In this document: piece after piece, positions 1 through 12,740 of the stretch
Numbering within the stretch: the first letter of the stretch is position 1
How the letters are laid out: every line of letters starts with the position of its first letter
Origin: Ricinus communis
Lineage: Eukaryota > Streptophyta > Magnoliopsida > Malpighiales > Euphorbiaceae
Direction: 5' to 3'
DNA: 64,000 nucleotides
NCBI RefSeq assembly: GCF_019578655.1
Contig: NC_063259.1
Location: 25,655,277 to 25,719,276 of the forward strand
The notes under the pieces: generated by a model
What the model was told of the DNA's origin: nothing
Seen by the model: the letters and a program-made list of their open reading frames with translations, nothing else
Database searches by the model: none
Translations under genes and position numbers: made by a program

Positions 1-632
1 AACCTGACCTGAACCAAAAAAAAAAAGAAGGGCCCAAGCCTAAATATAACAGATTTTCAGTTCGCTACTCATGAGTTCCAAGTATGAGAGGGTTGACGTC
101 CAGGTGATCTCAAACTCTCATTTCAGACACTGTTGCTTGGTCAATAAAAGTTAGGACAAATTATTGCCTGCAAATATTGAGACTATTACACAAGTTGGTG
201 ATAAAATCTAAATAGAATATATGTAGTAAATGATGGCTTCCCAACTTGAACCAGACATTACCATTTGTTTAATCACCAACCAACCCCTTCAATTCCTGCC
301 CTTAAGCTAATGAATAGAAATTTAAAAATAAAATAAAATCTAAGATAGACAAAACCCATAATTGAATATTATAAATCCTGTAATGTACTAACCACAGCCA
401 GATCCTATTTGTCTTTTGTTAGTAGGTAAACATAATTAAATGTTTTAGTATGGGACCAAATACCAATAATTAGTAGAAGAATGTTGTTCTTAGTTAAAGA
501 CAAGTCATCAGTGAGAAGAATGAGACAGATGTATACTAGAATTTGGATTATAAGCATATTTTGCTATAGAAATAGAGGAAGATACATGCTGGCATCATGA
601 ATTCTAATAGATGGGTATTGAGAGAATTTCTA
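1..632. other. Intergenic, no gene seen
   Basis: Downstream flank of the minus-strand PRE gene. It is AT-rich, and I see no open frame or exon-like block, no RNA gene and no element with clear termini. The 3' UTR of the PRE gene should lie at its right edge. Confidence 0.5.
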
Positions 633-1323
633 TCACTGCTGTAGATTACTTCTAAGAGTTTCTATATCAACATCAGCGATGTTGAATGAATCCAACAGTT
701 GAGATAGTTTTTCACTTAAATCATCCGCCTCACTTTGTAGACTCCTGATATAGCTGCATGTCTCCTGCAAGATTTTTGATACTGATACCTGCAATCAAGT
801 ACAAAATCCCTGCTCAGATATTAAAAAGGAAGCTGCAGAAGTCTTTTCTACTGCATGCATATATGATATCTTCTGTTTTGCATTTCCAATTAGCATTTGA
901 CATAAATATTTAGTTTCAAGAAACTTTAATGTTCAAATTTGTTCTTGCAGTTAGAACATGTAAAATTATCATGCTTGAATATTTTGACCATATTCTCTTC
1001 GATCATCGAGTATGTACGTAATGTTATTAACAAGGCTTTCATTTCTGTAATAAATGTAAAGTATGAAGCTAAAACCCATGCTAAGCTTTTTAAGGTAGTC
1101 TTAAAGAAGTGGGGAGAAAGAAAGAGAGAAAAAAAAGGAAAAAAAGGAAAAAAAGAAAAAAGAAAAGGGGGTTGAAAAAGACCAAAAGAAAAAGGAATAT
1201 AGCCTATACCCTGGATGCCTGCCTTTGGTTAAGTTGAGGTAGTAATGCTTGTAGTTTCAAGACGAGATCATTGAGCTCATCTTGAGTAAACTTTGAGGCT
1301 GCTCCTGATCTTCTGCTAGACAT
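633..1323 (-). CDS. PRE/ILI-type atypical HLH protein (copy 1)
   Basis: Two coding exons on the minus strand, 1323-1210 and 788-633, joined by a 421-nt intron with GT at 1209-1208 and AG at 790-789. The product is 89 residues. It starts [12 protein letters not shown], and the second exon begins [17 protein letters not shown], followed by the [12 protein letters not shown] helix typical of the PRE (PACLOBUTRAZOL RESISTANCE)/ILI/KIDARI family. Family knowledge: these small HLH proteins lack a DNA-binding basic region, pair with inhibitory HLH proteins such as IBH1, PAR1 and HFR1, and promote cell elongation downstream of gibberellin, brassinosteroid and auxin. The intron sits exactly where it does in the copy at 31405-32340. 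Oddities: the pre-intron residues are RQASR rather than the usual RRSDK, and the C-terminus diverges ([15 protein letters not shown]). The start is the first ATG in frame. The family call is firm; the exact orthologue is not. Confidence 0.9.
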
Positions 1324-4300
1324 TCTTGAATCTCTGATTCTTGCTTTCTTGCAGTAACTTGCTTAGTTGCTACTATCAAATAGGCAGTGAAGTTGCAATG
1401 GAAGGGAAGAGCAGCTTAAAAAGAGTTTGAGAAAGCATGTTGTGACACAAAGTTAGTTGGACAAATACATTAGTAAATTTAGACATGTATAAGTATGTCC
1501 CATTTGTCTCTCTTTTCTACACAACATGGGTCCATGATCAAGTAGTTAATTCTGCAAATTAAGTCTTGCAAAAAGATAATTGGCATATTAGCTTACTAGT
1601 TTAGTTGTGAAATCAATCCAAACACCTACCCTAATCATACACGTGTCTATATTAGCTGCATCTGTGCATTCTAATTATGGATGTTACTGTACTACCAAAA
1701 TGATACTCTGTCTCTTGTTTGCCTAATAGGTCTTTTGAGGACATAGTCTGAACCAAACTTTTTTATCAATTGCCTTGCCCTGTCTCTCAAAAGTTCCTGT
1801 TCAGGGTTCAGTCCCTTTCTGTTTTGTCTATTACCTTTGCGTTGTCTCTTACAAAATCTTGTTCTTGATTCACTGCCCATCAACTGTATTTTAAGGTCTA
1901 GTTGAACCATCAAATCGAATTGCTTTAAAAAATATATAGAATCGAAGTGCCATTAACACAGAATAAATTGAAACACCTGAATATTTGTTTAGACTGAACA
2001 CTGAAAAGATATAACCTAGGATAAGCTCTTTTCAACCCTAACCAACTTGGTAAATTACACTTTTCAGACTAATCCCACATGGATGGAAGTTAAGCAAACT
2101 ACAACGACTAACAAGTAAGATTTAAGAGATAAGAATAAGAATCTTATGTTATGTCTGATTAGTATGGCTCAGGTATGTAGTTAGAGTGAGAATCTGATGA
2201 ACCCGTATAGTAAAAGTAATACATGCAGAATGAAAATGGCAATTCAATAAACATGAGTAGGCCCAAGGTTACCATACATTACAAGCCAGAGTCACAGAGA
2301 AATATAACAAAGCAGTGGCTGCCCTTTAGATCCTTTACATAACAGCAACTATGGCGGTTAGCTAGACTACCAGAACAATCTTACAGAATCTGTATAGGTA
2401 CTACCAATAGTCACAGTGACAAACAAAAGAAAGATTGGACTAGTGAGTCCAGATACGTACCCAGAAAGAAGAAGTGCCCAAATTTAACAGCAGGGTATTT
2501 GTCTCTACTATAATAACCAAAAAGCAATTCTCTTATAAATGCGATGCATGTTAAAGAGGCTCAAAGGTCTGGTCTGACGTGACTATGCATACGAGCGACT
2601 AAACTACACATTTAGGCTTGCAAATTTATATGCTACCTCAGATATTTATAATGAAAGGTCCATATTCGGATTTAGATTCAGATTCAGCCAACTGAATTCA
2701 GCTAAGAATATTTTTCCTTATTACTGTTTTATATTATGAGTCGTATTTTCATTTGTAATCCACTCTTAGTCGCCTATGTCATGAAATTATTAGTGCGCCA
2801 AGATGAATATGAAGTAGAACAGTAAAAAACTTTTATCAGGCGTGAGCAAGTGAGAAAGGGCTGAAAGTGGTCAGAGCCAATTATTAGGTATATTTGGCAT
2901 CATCTACCAACCTCTTAATGTAGCCCCTAAATTTCCGGTTACCGACCCCATATGTTGTTTCAATCAGACGATGTGGCACTGCGATTGACACGAAGTTGCA
3001 CATACGTCATAATACTACTGTTCCTGGATATAGTAAAAAGAATATCCAATTTCCTTCTATTTTTCTTTTTCTATAGCATTGATAATTCTAGTGGATCCTT
3101 TTAATTTTAATAATTTTTGTTAATGTAATTCAGTTTAATATTTGCTTTTGCCTGATCCAGTTGTTTCATTTGTAATTTTGGTTCAGTTCTAGAATTTAAA
3201 ACAATTCAATTTATATTTATAAAAGGTTGATTGGATTTTGAACCGAAACCACCAAATACTAGTGTCAGTTCACAGTGATGCCAAACTGGCACTAAAAGAA
3301 CTGGCCGAAATTATGAAAGCCTTCTTGATATGTGCAGTTCATCGTTCAACTACTGTCTTTATTTTTGGACCCAAAAACCTCACTTTCTCTTCTAGATCCT
3401 GAGCAGGAAGAAAGGTAGATCTTCTCTTCATAGATATGTTAGCTAATTAATGGCAGCCTTGTCTTTGCATTTATACGTATACTTCCCCAAGAAGAATCTT
3501 GACTGTAACTTTAAGCATTCACCAGGATCTATTCTTGTCGCCTTATCTCTGCTCAATTATGGCATCATTCAGCTGAGTACTTTTTGTCACTTCACCGTTG
3601 TTTATTGTTGTGACATATAGATGTCTAGAAGCTATAAACTCTTTTTGTGGCTGTGTATTACATCAAACATCGTGTTGGCATTTGGTTTAGAGACGTTTCG
3701 GATAAGATTATTATGAATTTTTCTATAGCAGGAAATTCCACATCTTAATACGTGGAATTGTTCTGGCATGCAAGCAACCGTACTGAATGCAGTGACTACT
3801 AAATCGTTAAACAATCGCACATCCAATAATTAGGACATCATTTTGCGTGTAAAGACAAAAGCACAGTGACATGGAATCTCATTTCAGATTTCCTGATTTT
3901 TCTTGTGGCGAGTTTGTTGAAGTCCAGGAAGCTAAAAGGGACACTGGGAATGCTGCCAATGAATATGAAGGGAGTACCGACATATGAAATGAAAGGCAGT
4001 GCCCAGAAAGTTACCGACACTTCTTGCACATGCACAAGCGTGTATTGGAACTTTCATTCCAAGTTACTGCCCAGTCAAAAGCCAGGGATATACTACTGGT
4101 TCTACGGTCTGGTTCATTTTCATCAAGTTCTAACCTGTTTCAGTTCAAGAGGGAGAGAAGTACGGATCGAATATTTAACTTTCTGCACTCCGAGAAAGGG
4201 ACATTTGATTGCTAGCCACCAATTGGTCATTGTCTATCCACTCAGCTTTTGTATAGACACACATCCCCATACGCTGATGCTTCCAAAAAATGCATGCAGT

Positions 4301-4721
4301 AAAAATGTCGTAAGTTCACAGCTTTACTTGCAGCCTATCAGAACCAGAAAAATAAGTTTGAGCCTCGAGAGGCACAAGGATTAAGATTTTAACAACAAAA
4401 TTTCATAACTATAACGTGTCATTATTTCCTGGCCTACTACAAGCAAGCATCAGAAAATAAGCTTCATTTTAGAGCTATCAGAAATTCTGATAATGAATAT
4501 GGGAATCCTTATTTAGCAGTAAATCCAAACTATTTCTTCACAGTAAACTGAATAATTTTGTGTTATTGTATTATTTTCAGAAACAAATTGCTCAGACTAT
4601 TAGCCCGAGTCGTGTACAACAAAAAATTTCTACAATTGCATCAATAGCCTGAACTAACCTCCCTGTTATGCTAACATACGGGCTGATGATGAAAAAGAAA
4701 AGTTTGATTTTGCAAAGTCCC
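1324..4721. other. Intergenic region between PRE copy 1 and MAG2
   Basis: Contains the upstream flank of the PRE gene and the downstream flank of MAG2. I see no recognisable gene. A perfect 8-bp inverted repeat (3734-3741 and 3752-3759, 10-nt loop) is present. Frames stay open on several strands at about 3840-4384, but the longest has no ATG at its 5' end and no motif I know. A purine/pyrimidine-biased stretch lies at 1700-1900. Confidence 0.4.
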
Positions 4722-7700
4722 TTAACTCATGAATACTCTACTGTTTAGTATCTTTGCAGCCTCAGCTACACTCAAATGCCTGATTCCATTCTCCTTCATC
4801 CATTTCTCTCCTCCTTCCAAACTATCAAGCTGCTCCTCCTCCATCTTTAACAACTTTAAACTGTCACTTATTTTAGGAAAGAACCCTTCAGGCCTCAAGC
4901 ACCAAGTTCCAAAAACCCCGAACAAAACTTCCAAATCACGACCAAACCTTTCAATACCAGAATCATGAAACTTCACATTGCTCAAAAGGACGCCATTAAA
5001 AAGCAAGTGATCCATCCCAGATGCCAAACTTCTCCATACACCAACAAAGTCTATCCCATTCAGATCTTGTTCCACTACTTTCATCTTTCCTTGTAAATAA
5101 TCTAAAGCCCCTACTAAATTTTTGGACACCGTCCAACCTTCTTCCCCCTTCTCCTGCCACTGTCTCCTGTTTTTCATATAATCTCTACTCCTAGCATCAA
5201 ATCCCCTCAAAACAACAACGGATATCTTCTCAACCCACTCTTTTTGAAAAGCCTCAAGCTTTCTAATTTCCTCGTCGAAAATGCCACTAAAATCTCCATC
5301 TATCGGTGCCTCGCTGTTGTCAATGTCATTAGTTGATATTCCTAGTTGATCACCATGATCAGATCCCATTTCGAGAAAAAAAAGGTCCTCGCACCATTCC
5401 TTCAAAACAGACTCAAAGTAGCGAGCAGCATTTAAGGAATTTGCGACTTTGATTACAGCATCATCATCTGTTAATGCAGTCAGTCCTTCAGCTTCTTGGC
5501 ACCTTAGAAGAACACAATCAAGAAATCTTTGTAGAACAGGTGCACCAACCAATCTGAGAAACCTTGACCTCAGAGAGGTGCTAGGCAATGATCGACATCG
5601 ATCAACCACCAATGATAAGTGCCAAATGAAGGCAGTGGAAACCATAGGAGATTTGTAATTTTCTGGGCCAGATAAAGGAGCAGCCCCTTGAATTTTTGTA
5701 GTCCAATTTCTCTCGTCATCTACCACAGGTTTTAGCTTCTCAAGCGTTTCACTAAGCTCTAGTTCTGTCCACAGATCAAGCCAGTCAGGTCGGTCACCAA
5801 AGACAGATAGAGAAGAAATCTTCTGCAAGTTCTCATCCATCTGAATGGTAAACATGATTCCAGAGTGTGATATCAGAGACTTAATTTGTTTATCAAAAGC
5901 AATCATCAAATCAACAAGATGGAGCAATGATATTCTAGCCTGCGATTGAACACCAGCGACACTCTCTTCACCCAGTTGACTGGCATATGTGGGGAATATC
6001 TCTTTTGCTAAGTAGATTGACAAAGAGGTTACCATAGCTGAAATCCACTCTTCTCTGCAACTATATCCTACTAGCCTTGCTTCATCAACCAGCGGCTGCA
6101 ATAATTCGTCCATTGTGTCAACATAATCCTTTGTAATCTTATAAACAAGTGAAAAAATGAATTCTGGCTTATCAATCCACTTTGGAAAATGTCGTTGGCA
6201 TGCAATTGATAGAGGATTCACAAGTTCTTCAATTGCCCAAAGTGACTGGTGCAGAGCAGCTTCCTTATAATGGCCCTCAAGTTGCCGATATTTTCTCCGC
6301 CTCAGCAACTCTTGCAACTGGCACAAGGCAAGAAAGTTTTCACAGTACAGATTTTTGAGGTCTCCTTGCATCGTAAAAAGAGGGTTGGGGACTTCAGTTG
6401 ATTTCCCCGTATCAAGGTTTGAGGAAGTCAAGGTGGAAAGTGGTGGCGGCCATCCAAGCGAAGCAAGAAGGGCCCGATGATCTGCAATTGCTTGTGGTCT
6501 CAAAATGGCCAAAGCTCTATCTACTCTATGATCAACCGCTGATACAATATGTGTCCACTGCGGCCGTGTCTTAGTGATCAAAGTTAAAACATTCTCTGTT
6601 TCTCCAAGAGTTTCAATAGCAAGCACACGCATTTCCTGCAATTGGAAAAGATTATAATTGAAGATAAAGATACAGGTACAAAATCTAATTTGTTGCAGAT
6701 AAATCAATCACACACACTTCTGAATTTCGTGTAGAGGAATGCTTCCGAAGATTTTTGTTCATAACAGAAGATACACCATCTTCAATATCACCAACTAAAG
6801 TGTCAAGCTTCAAAGCAGTCTCTGAAAAGGGGCAACAAAATAGTTAGAGAGAGCACAAAAAGTATTGATCAAGCAATTGGAAGCATGTTTGATGACTACT
6901 TTGAAGGATAAAGATGAAAAACTGTTGTTATATAAAGTAAATGAAAAAAACAAATGGAAGACAGAACTAGTCAATTTTCACCAGTGAGACACACACATGA
7001 ACGCTAACTCCCGCACCTCATTTACATCTTGTGTCTAAATCACGTCTAAAAGAAAATATCCATTCATACCATCTTTGAAGATGTGATGCAATTTATGAAC
7101 TGAAAAAAATCACGAGTTAAAAATTTTAATTTCTAATTCTCAAACTTTGATTTTTCTTTTTTTATATGTTCCACCAAATGCATTGTAATTTCCCAAACAC
7201 TGAACGCTACTACTACTAATAATAATAATAACACTAACAACACAACAACAAGAACAATGATCGGAGTAGTAATAATAATAACATAGAGAAAGAAAAACAA
7301 GTTATACCGGCATAGGCTCGAACTGTTTCGAGTCTAGCCACCTCTTTTGCGAGCGCTGGCAGCTCCTCTCCTGATATCTGCCCTTTCCTCCTTTCTCCAT
7401 CTTCTACTACATCCACAAAAATTTAATTCAACATTTTCAAATTGCTAAATGCAATTAAATAATAGAACAAAACTAATGACCTGAAGTAGAACCGCGAGCG
7501 GTGATCGAACCGAGATCTGTCAACTTGGAAGTGGTGTCTTTTACTAGGCCATGAATTTGATCGGAGAATGAAGCGTATGCAAGAAGACTCAATTCAAGCC
7601 TCGAATTCAAACTTATTAATGTTTTCTCTAATTCCATACACTGCGATTGCAGCTCCGACACCAGATTCGGCGCCGTTTTCAGATCCTGTGGAGTGTGAAG

Positions 7701-7766
7701 TCTTGCATTGAGGAGTGAGATGACTGATGTTGAGAGTGGAGGCAGAATATGGGTTATTGAGTCCAT
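4722..7766 (-). CDS. MAG2: MAG2 / RINT1-TIP20 family tethering protein
   Basis: Four coding exons: 7766-7481, 7403-7308 (or 7406-7308), 6821-6718 and 6635-4722, giving about 799 residues, close to the roughly 795 of Arabidopsis MAG2. Recognisable family blocks include GEELPALAKEVARLETVRAYA, SAVDHRVDRALAILRPQAIA, GWPPPLSTLTSSNLDTGK and PEFIFSLVYKITKDYVDTMDE. The N-terminal 90 residues look helical and coiled-coil-like; the rest is the RINT1/TIP20 domain. Known role: MAG2 is an ER-associated tether acting with Sec20, Use1 and MIP proteins in Golgi-to-ER transport, and its loss leaves seed storage precursors in the ER. The start ATG at 7766-7764 is in frame with the conserved N-terminus. All donors are GT and all acceptors AG. 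The exon 2 acceptor is a tandem TAGTAG that would add or drop one Val. No break is seen. Confidence 0.95.
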
Positions 7767-10060
7767 TTTTTATTTTTTCCTTGTCTTTCACGTCATTAGA
7801 TTTCGGAGAAGTTCTGATCGAATTTTGTATGATTCAGTGAAGAAGGAGAATGTCGCATTAATTTTGCTTACAAGAGAGATGCTGTATCTGACTCGGCCGC
7901 AACATCCAACGGGTCGAGTTCGGGTTGATCAAGCCCGAGACTAATGTATAAATTATGGGCTTCATGGGAGATGGAACTTGTTGATGAGATTCAAATTGGG
8001 CTTATTTTGGAAACTAAACTTGGAATTCTTTCATAAATACGAAAGAATCCTTAAAAAATTGTTAAGAATATCATTTTATTGTAAAAATATTTTTTTAAAA
8101 TTAGAAATTCTATTTTAAAAATAGATGGTGTATGTTAAATATATTTTCTTATATAATAATATTTGTTATTAGCAATTTAGTATATACTTTTATAATTTAT
8201 AATATTGAATTATTTAGTATATGTCTGATATTCGTTTAATGATATTTGGTACATATAATTAATATCTAAAATTGGTATTTAGACTATTCCTTTTATATAT
8301 ATTTAATATATATTTAGTACTTAAAATTATATTTTAATATTTATTTTATATTTTAATATATAATTAATATAAACTTAATATATAATTAGTATTTGTAACA
8401 TTTAAAATACATAATTAGTAATATACCTTTTACTATATGTTTCGAATATAACGGTATATATTTAGTATTTAAAATTATCATTTGATATTAAATTTATACT
8501 TTTAGTATTTGTATCATATATTTTATATCTAAGTATAAATTTAATATATTTCTGGTATGTTACACCCATATTTTTTATTATTATTATATTACTATATTTT
8601 ATTTCAAATTGCTATTCTTTTAGTTTATTATTTTTCTATTTTTGACTTCATGACGAACCTTATTTTACCTACTTATATATACATATAGACTAATTAGTAT
8701 GTTTTTGAATGAAATGGATAATTATTTGGAAAAGGTTATTCTTAAATTAATTGTCTTATTAAATAAGACTAAACTAAATCTATTATGTGTTGATTTTTTT
8801 AAGTATTTTGTTAAAGTGTTTTTAAGACCTAAAAATCACAATTAAAGTTTATAGACTCTTAATTATTTAAATTAGATAAAATAGCCATTAATTAATAAAA
8901 TAGGGTTTTAATAATATTGGATTTATTTTATTTTGGGTATTAAAAGGTACTTTGATATAACATAAGAAATAGCTTTTTAGCCCCTCAACTCTCTCTCACT
9001 TCGCACAAACACTGGCTCTCACCCCTTTTCACTTGTCCATCGCCCTTATCGTCCTCGTTCAGTCTCAAACCACCAACTAACATCATCTTAGTTCACCTAG
9101 CTCATTGGTGATTGGAATTGCAACATTTCTTTTGCTAGAAAATCAAGTTTTGCAGAGATAGGCAGCGACACTTTCATTTTCAGGCAAAATCAACAATGTC
9201 GAGTCAAGACGCCACCACCAATTAACTCTCCAACCTTGAAAATGTCAATCTGAAATTAGTCAAATGTTACATCGTCGGAGATGATGAAAATAAATATTAA
9301 AAGAATGGAAGAGAAGAACTAAATAAGTAAAAAAGATTTTTAAAAAAAAAGTACAAATGAAATAGAAATACAATATAAATGTAAAAAAAGAAAGTATATA
9401 AAAGATATTATATATTTAAAAAAACAGCATTTAATGTAATCTCCTAATTAAACTTCAAAACTAGCCCAACATAGACCTAGAAATCAAACATGTAAATGAA
9501 ACGTAACCATATTTATTACTTTTTCCGTCCACTTACATACAAATAAAAAAAATAAATAATTTTAAAATTAATATGATTAATTTCAATAATCTCTGAAATA
9601 TTCTTATTATACTTTCTATAAAAGCTACAATTTTAAGAGATAAAATATAAAATTAATTCCATGCCACAATGTAGATATAAGTAAATAATGAATATAATTA
9701 ATAATTACTTATTAAATAAACAATTAAAAAAAGTAGATTGTAATATGAAACTAATAAAAAAATGGCAACTATTTTGGAAGTATTATTTAGGCTTAATTTG
9801 TAAAAGAAAAGAAAAGAAAATATTGACTTCGTACCTTTTAGTTTGAGCTAGTGCTTGATCAAGTTAAAGTCTGACATTAATAACATCTCAAATTTGAGAG
9901 GAACATCATTAACAACAGCATCACTATCTCAGAATCCTTCTTCATCATCGTTCATCACCATCAAAATCAGAAACAGCAATGAATAAAAATCCTCATTTCA
10001 CCAAATCTCAAGATACTATAAATCGAAGGCACTGTAAAATTCCCCGACAATTTTTTCGCA
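7767..10060. other. AT-rich intergenic DNA upstream of MAG2
   Basis: The first 200 bases should hold the MAG2 promoter. From about 8050 to 8650 the DNA is very AT-rich, with loosely repeated TTTAGTATTTAAAATTAT-like words. At 8990-9225 a pyrimidine-rich, leader-like stretch is followed by a nine-codon frame (ATG 9196, stop 9223); no continuation is recognisable, so it may be a fragment of a gene 5' end. The remainder is AT-rich without features. Confidence 0.4.
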
Positions 10061-11840
10061 CTGAATAACCTTAGGCGAAGGCTTCACCAATAAAATCTAA
10101 AAAGTAAAATTATGAGCAATTCGTAGAGTGCAGATTAGCTTGGCTTGCTGTATCCAAGTACAAACAATTAGAGCTCTAGAGCTAGCTCTGTGCCTGTGGA
10201 GCCTTTCTTCTCTCTGTAACTGTTCTGTACTTTCTAAAATGCAGAAAGAAAAAAGAAAAGAAAGGCAAGAGAGAGTTGGGATGGGTAATAATGCAAATGC
10301 AGAAGCCGTAAAGACACCCACGTGAGTAGCGTAATGGTTTAGCAGTGGCATTCCGCAGTCCAGCAGCCAGCCCCAGATTTTTCTTGGGATACAAATGTAC
10401 TTTTTCCTTTTATCCAATAACTTGGGTGCAACAAAAGATCTCTGTTCAATTAAATTGTTTTGACTTTTGAAAGAAAGAAATACATGAAAAGTTGTTTGCG
10501 ACTAACAGGACCAACTGTGTCTGCGTGCAGCAGATAGAAGCAAGTAGTACAGAGAGGAAAAAAAATAAAGGATTTTTCATGCAGCAAATTCAACTAAGTA
10601 AAATAGAAACAGACTAAAAGCAAGAACAGTATTGGAAATCACAAATACGAGCAGACACAAAACAAGGGAACAGCCTTTTTGGCACTTTGTCCTCTTATCG
10701 GGCACTAAACTCCGTCCCCAGTTCCCCACCATGCACATAAACCAACTTTTTCTGATGTCACAACAGAAGTACACAAGTTCAAGATTATAAATGTTCCATT
10801 GTTCATGACGTACAGGACAGTCGACAGCAAAACTCGCTATTTCAGACATTCTTGCCTGTTCTTTCTCCCATTTTCACCTTCTTTTTTGGTGTACAAATCC
10901 CAGCCGAAGTTTGATGGGATGGGATATTGGGATTAGTTACTTGGCTACTCTTATTCCACTTTCTTTTTCTACCAAGAAACAGATACAATCTAAATAATCA
11001 ATGTCGAGCCCTCAGCTTTCTTTTCTGTACCACTCATTTCCAGCTCAACAATTCATTGCGGTTAAAATGGAAGCAGATGGAGAACTCGGCTCGACATATA
11101 TAGTAATTCTTGACTAGAATTTGGCCCAATAGCTTCTTTTCTTGGCTGCAGAAAGATCATGATGTACGATAGGATTAATGCCCACTTCTCTTGTTCACCG
11201 ACTAACTGCTGATTAAGTTGGTTTTTCAATCTGGCTTATATAGAAAACAGAAAAAGGAGCGCATTAATTAGCGAGTAAGCTAGGATATGAATGAGAAATT
11301 TAAACTTGATAGCAGACAACAGATGTGCCAAAACTAACATGTATTGCATTTGATAGTAATCTGAATAAGTTATAACATGGCATGTAAGGAAATGCAAAAT
11401 TGTCGAAACATTGTAGACCAGCTGAGTCTTCTATATAGTATCTATCAGAAACCATGAAAAATATAGAAAAAAAAAATTGTTATTTGTTTGTGAATAGACA
11501 ATTAATGTAACAGCAGAAACCCCCACTCATAGAGAGTTTCACACTCCATGAAGATAGGATAAGGTAGAAGAGAATCTAGGAAAAGCAAGAAGATAGCATA
11601 GCTTCCAACCAATAGTGTTAGAAAGATAAATACAATAAATCATATATACAAAAAATGGCACAAATTAAATAATGTAAACTTCAAGAAATAGATGCAGCAG
11701 GATAGCATGTACCATTTTAATAAAATATTGGAAAGAGAGCTTAGTTGAAGTACAAGAACAAATCATAAAAAGTTATGAGTTACGTAAACCGAAGCTTCTG
11801 ACTTACGATTCTGCCCCAGCTATGTTTTATGCCAAAGAAT
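10061..11840. other. Intergenic, moderate GC, no gene recognised
   Basis: Less AT-rich than the DNA to its left. Open frames up to about 106 codons occur on both strands around 10100-10420 and 10577-10849, but they overlap each other, lack recognisable motifs and do not chain through splice sites into a known protein. A long non-coding transcript here cannot be excluded from sequence alone. Confidence 0.35.
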
Positions 11841-11841
11841 T

Positions 11842-12017
11842 TGAAGCTTCCCTCAATGCAGGGCAACTGTAAGCACCTTGAAGCTTTCTGTTGACTAGTC
11901 AAAGGTCTTGTCGTACGCAAAAATAAACAAGCTGGCCCAAGCATGGTTAGAGTTGACCCCTGCATCACAAGTCTTGAGGTCAACAGGAAGGTTTGCAGGT
12001 GCTTAGCACCATCACCT
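11842..12017. repeat. Imperfect inverted repeat (foldback)
   Basis: Arms at about 11870-11911 and 11967-12005 are inverted copies of one another, with a spacer of about 55 nt. The left arm begins TAAGCACCTTGAAG. The reverse complement of the right arm begins TAAGCACCTGCAAA. Both then share a CTGTTGAC core and end in CTTGT. Identity is roughly 70% by eye with small gaps. A second, shorter pairing is possible between 11854-11869 and 11951-11965. The size and loop would suit a plant miRNA-type precursor, but I match neither arm to a miRNA family I know. A degenerate short inverted-repeat element is equally possible. Confidence 0.45.
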
Positions 12018-12740
12018 GAAAAACTAGAACTGATTAGTTTGTGATTCTTGAAAGCTGATGTACTCCACCAGATTCAGAAACATCAGAAAGAATTAAATTC
12101 AAATTGAGATGCCTATTTTCAGCAATTTGTTCAGATAGAATGAAATGCTAGAAGTTTAATCATCACAAACGATTGCAGGTCATGCAATATTAAGTACCAT
12201 ACACATATGTATTTGTTCACATTTATCTATAATCTATTATAGTCATTAGCAACTTTCTCTTGAAGACAACTACATGCGCAATTTTGGGAGAGATAGGTGT
12301 TAGGATATTCATTCATATAGGAATCATAATTAGCATTTCTCTTGAAAACCGAAGAGTTGATATTTATGAAGACTATAAGACAATTATATGATGGATAAAC
12401 ATTTCATAAAAAAATTGAGACAACCTAAAACTGTAACGGTAATTTTATTGATCTGTGCAAGTTCTACACTATGCAACTTTTGAGAAGCTTTAATGGTAAC
12501 TGAGCAGACGCTCTCTGACTGGAAAAGGTAAAGAAAGTACATGAAATAAACCAATTAAAAGTAAGAGGCGAAGTTATCCAACCTCTGTTTTAAACTGTAC
12601 CTATACCTCTAAATTAAAACCTGAAATTATCCCAAAAAGGAAGGCAGAGATTACCCAATGTCCAGATTCCCATCTTTTGGAAACCTATGTTCCACATAGA
12701 GGACTCCGTGCTTTATACTTGGTGTTGATAAAACTGCACC
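12018..12740. other. Intergenic, 3' flank of the SKIP11-like gene
   Basis: AT-rich sequence directly downstream of the minus-strand F-box/kelch gene. Its right part should contain that gene's 3' UTR. No other coding block or repeat with clear boundaries is visible. Confidence 0.4.

Noticed and set aside
939..1175. 78-codon plus-strand frame with a Lys-rich end
   Set aside because: It opens at TTG and lies wholly inside the intron of the minus-strand PRE gene.
1692..1913. 73-codon basic minus-strand frame
   Set aside because: Its charged residues come from a purine-rich AGAGACAR-like DNA repeat; no family is recognised.
3866..4384. 172-codon open frame on the plus strand
   Set aside because: It opens at GTG, not ATG; other frames are also open over the same stretch; no motif is recognised and no splice chain extends it.
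10097..10849. Frames of 65-106 codons on both strands
   Set aside because: They overlap each other, have no motif and no splice partners.
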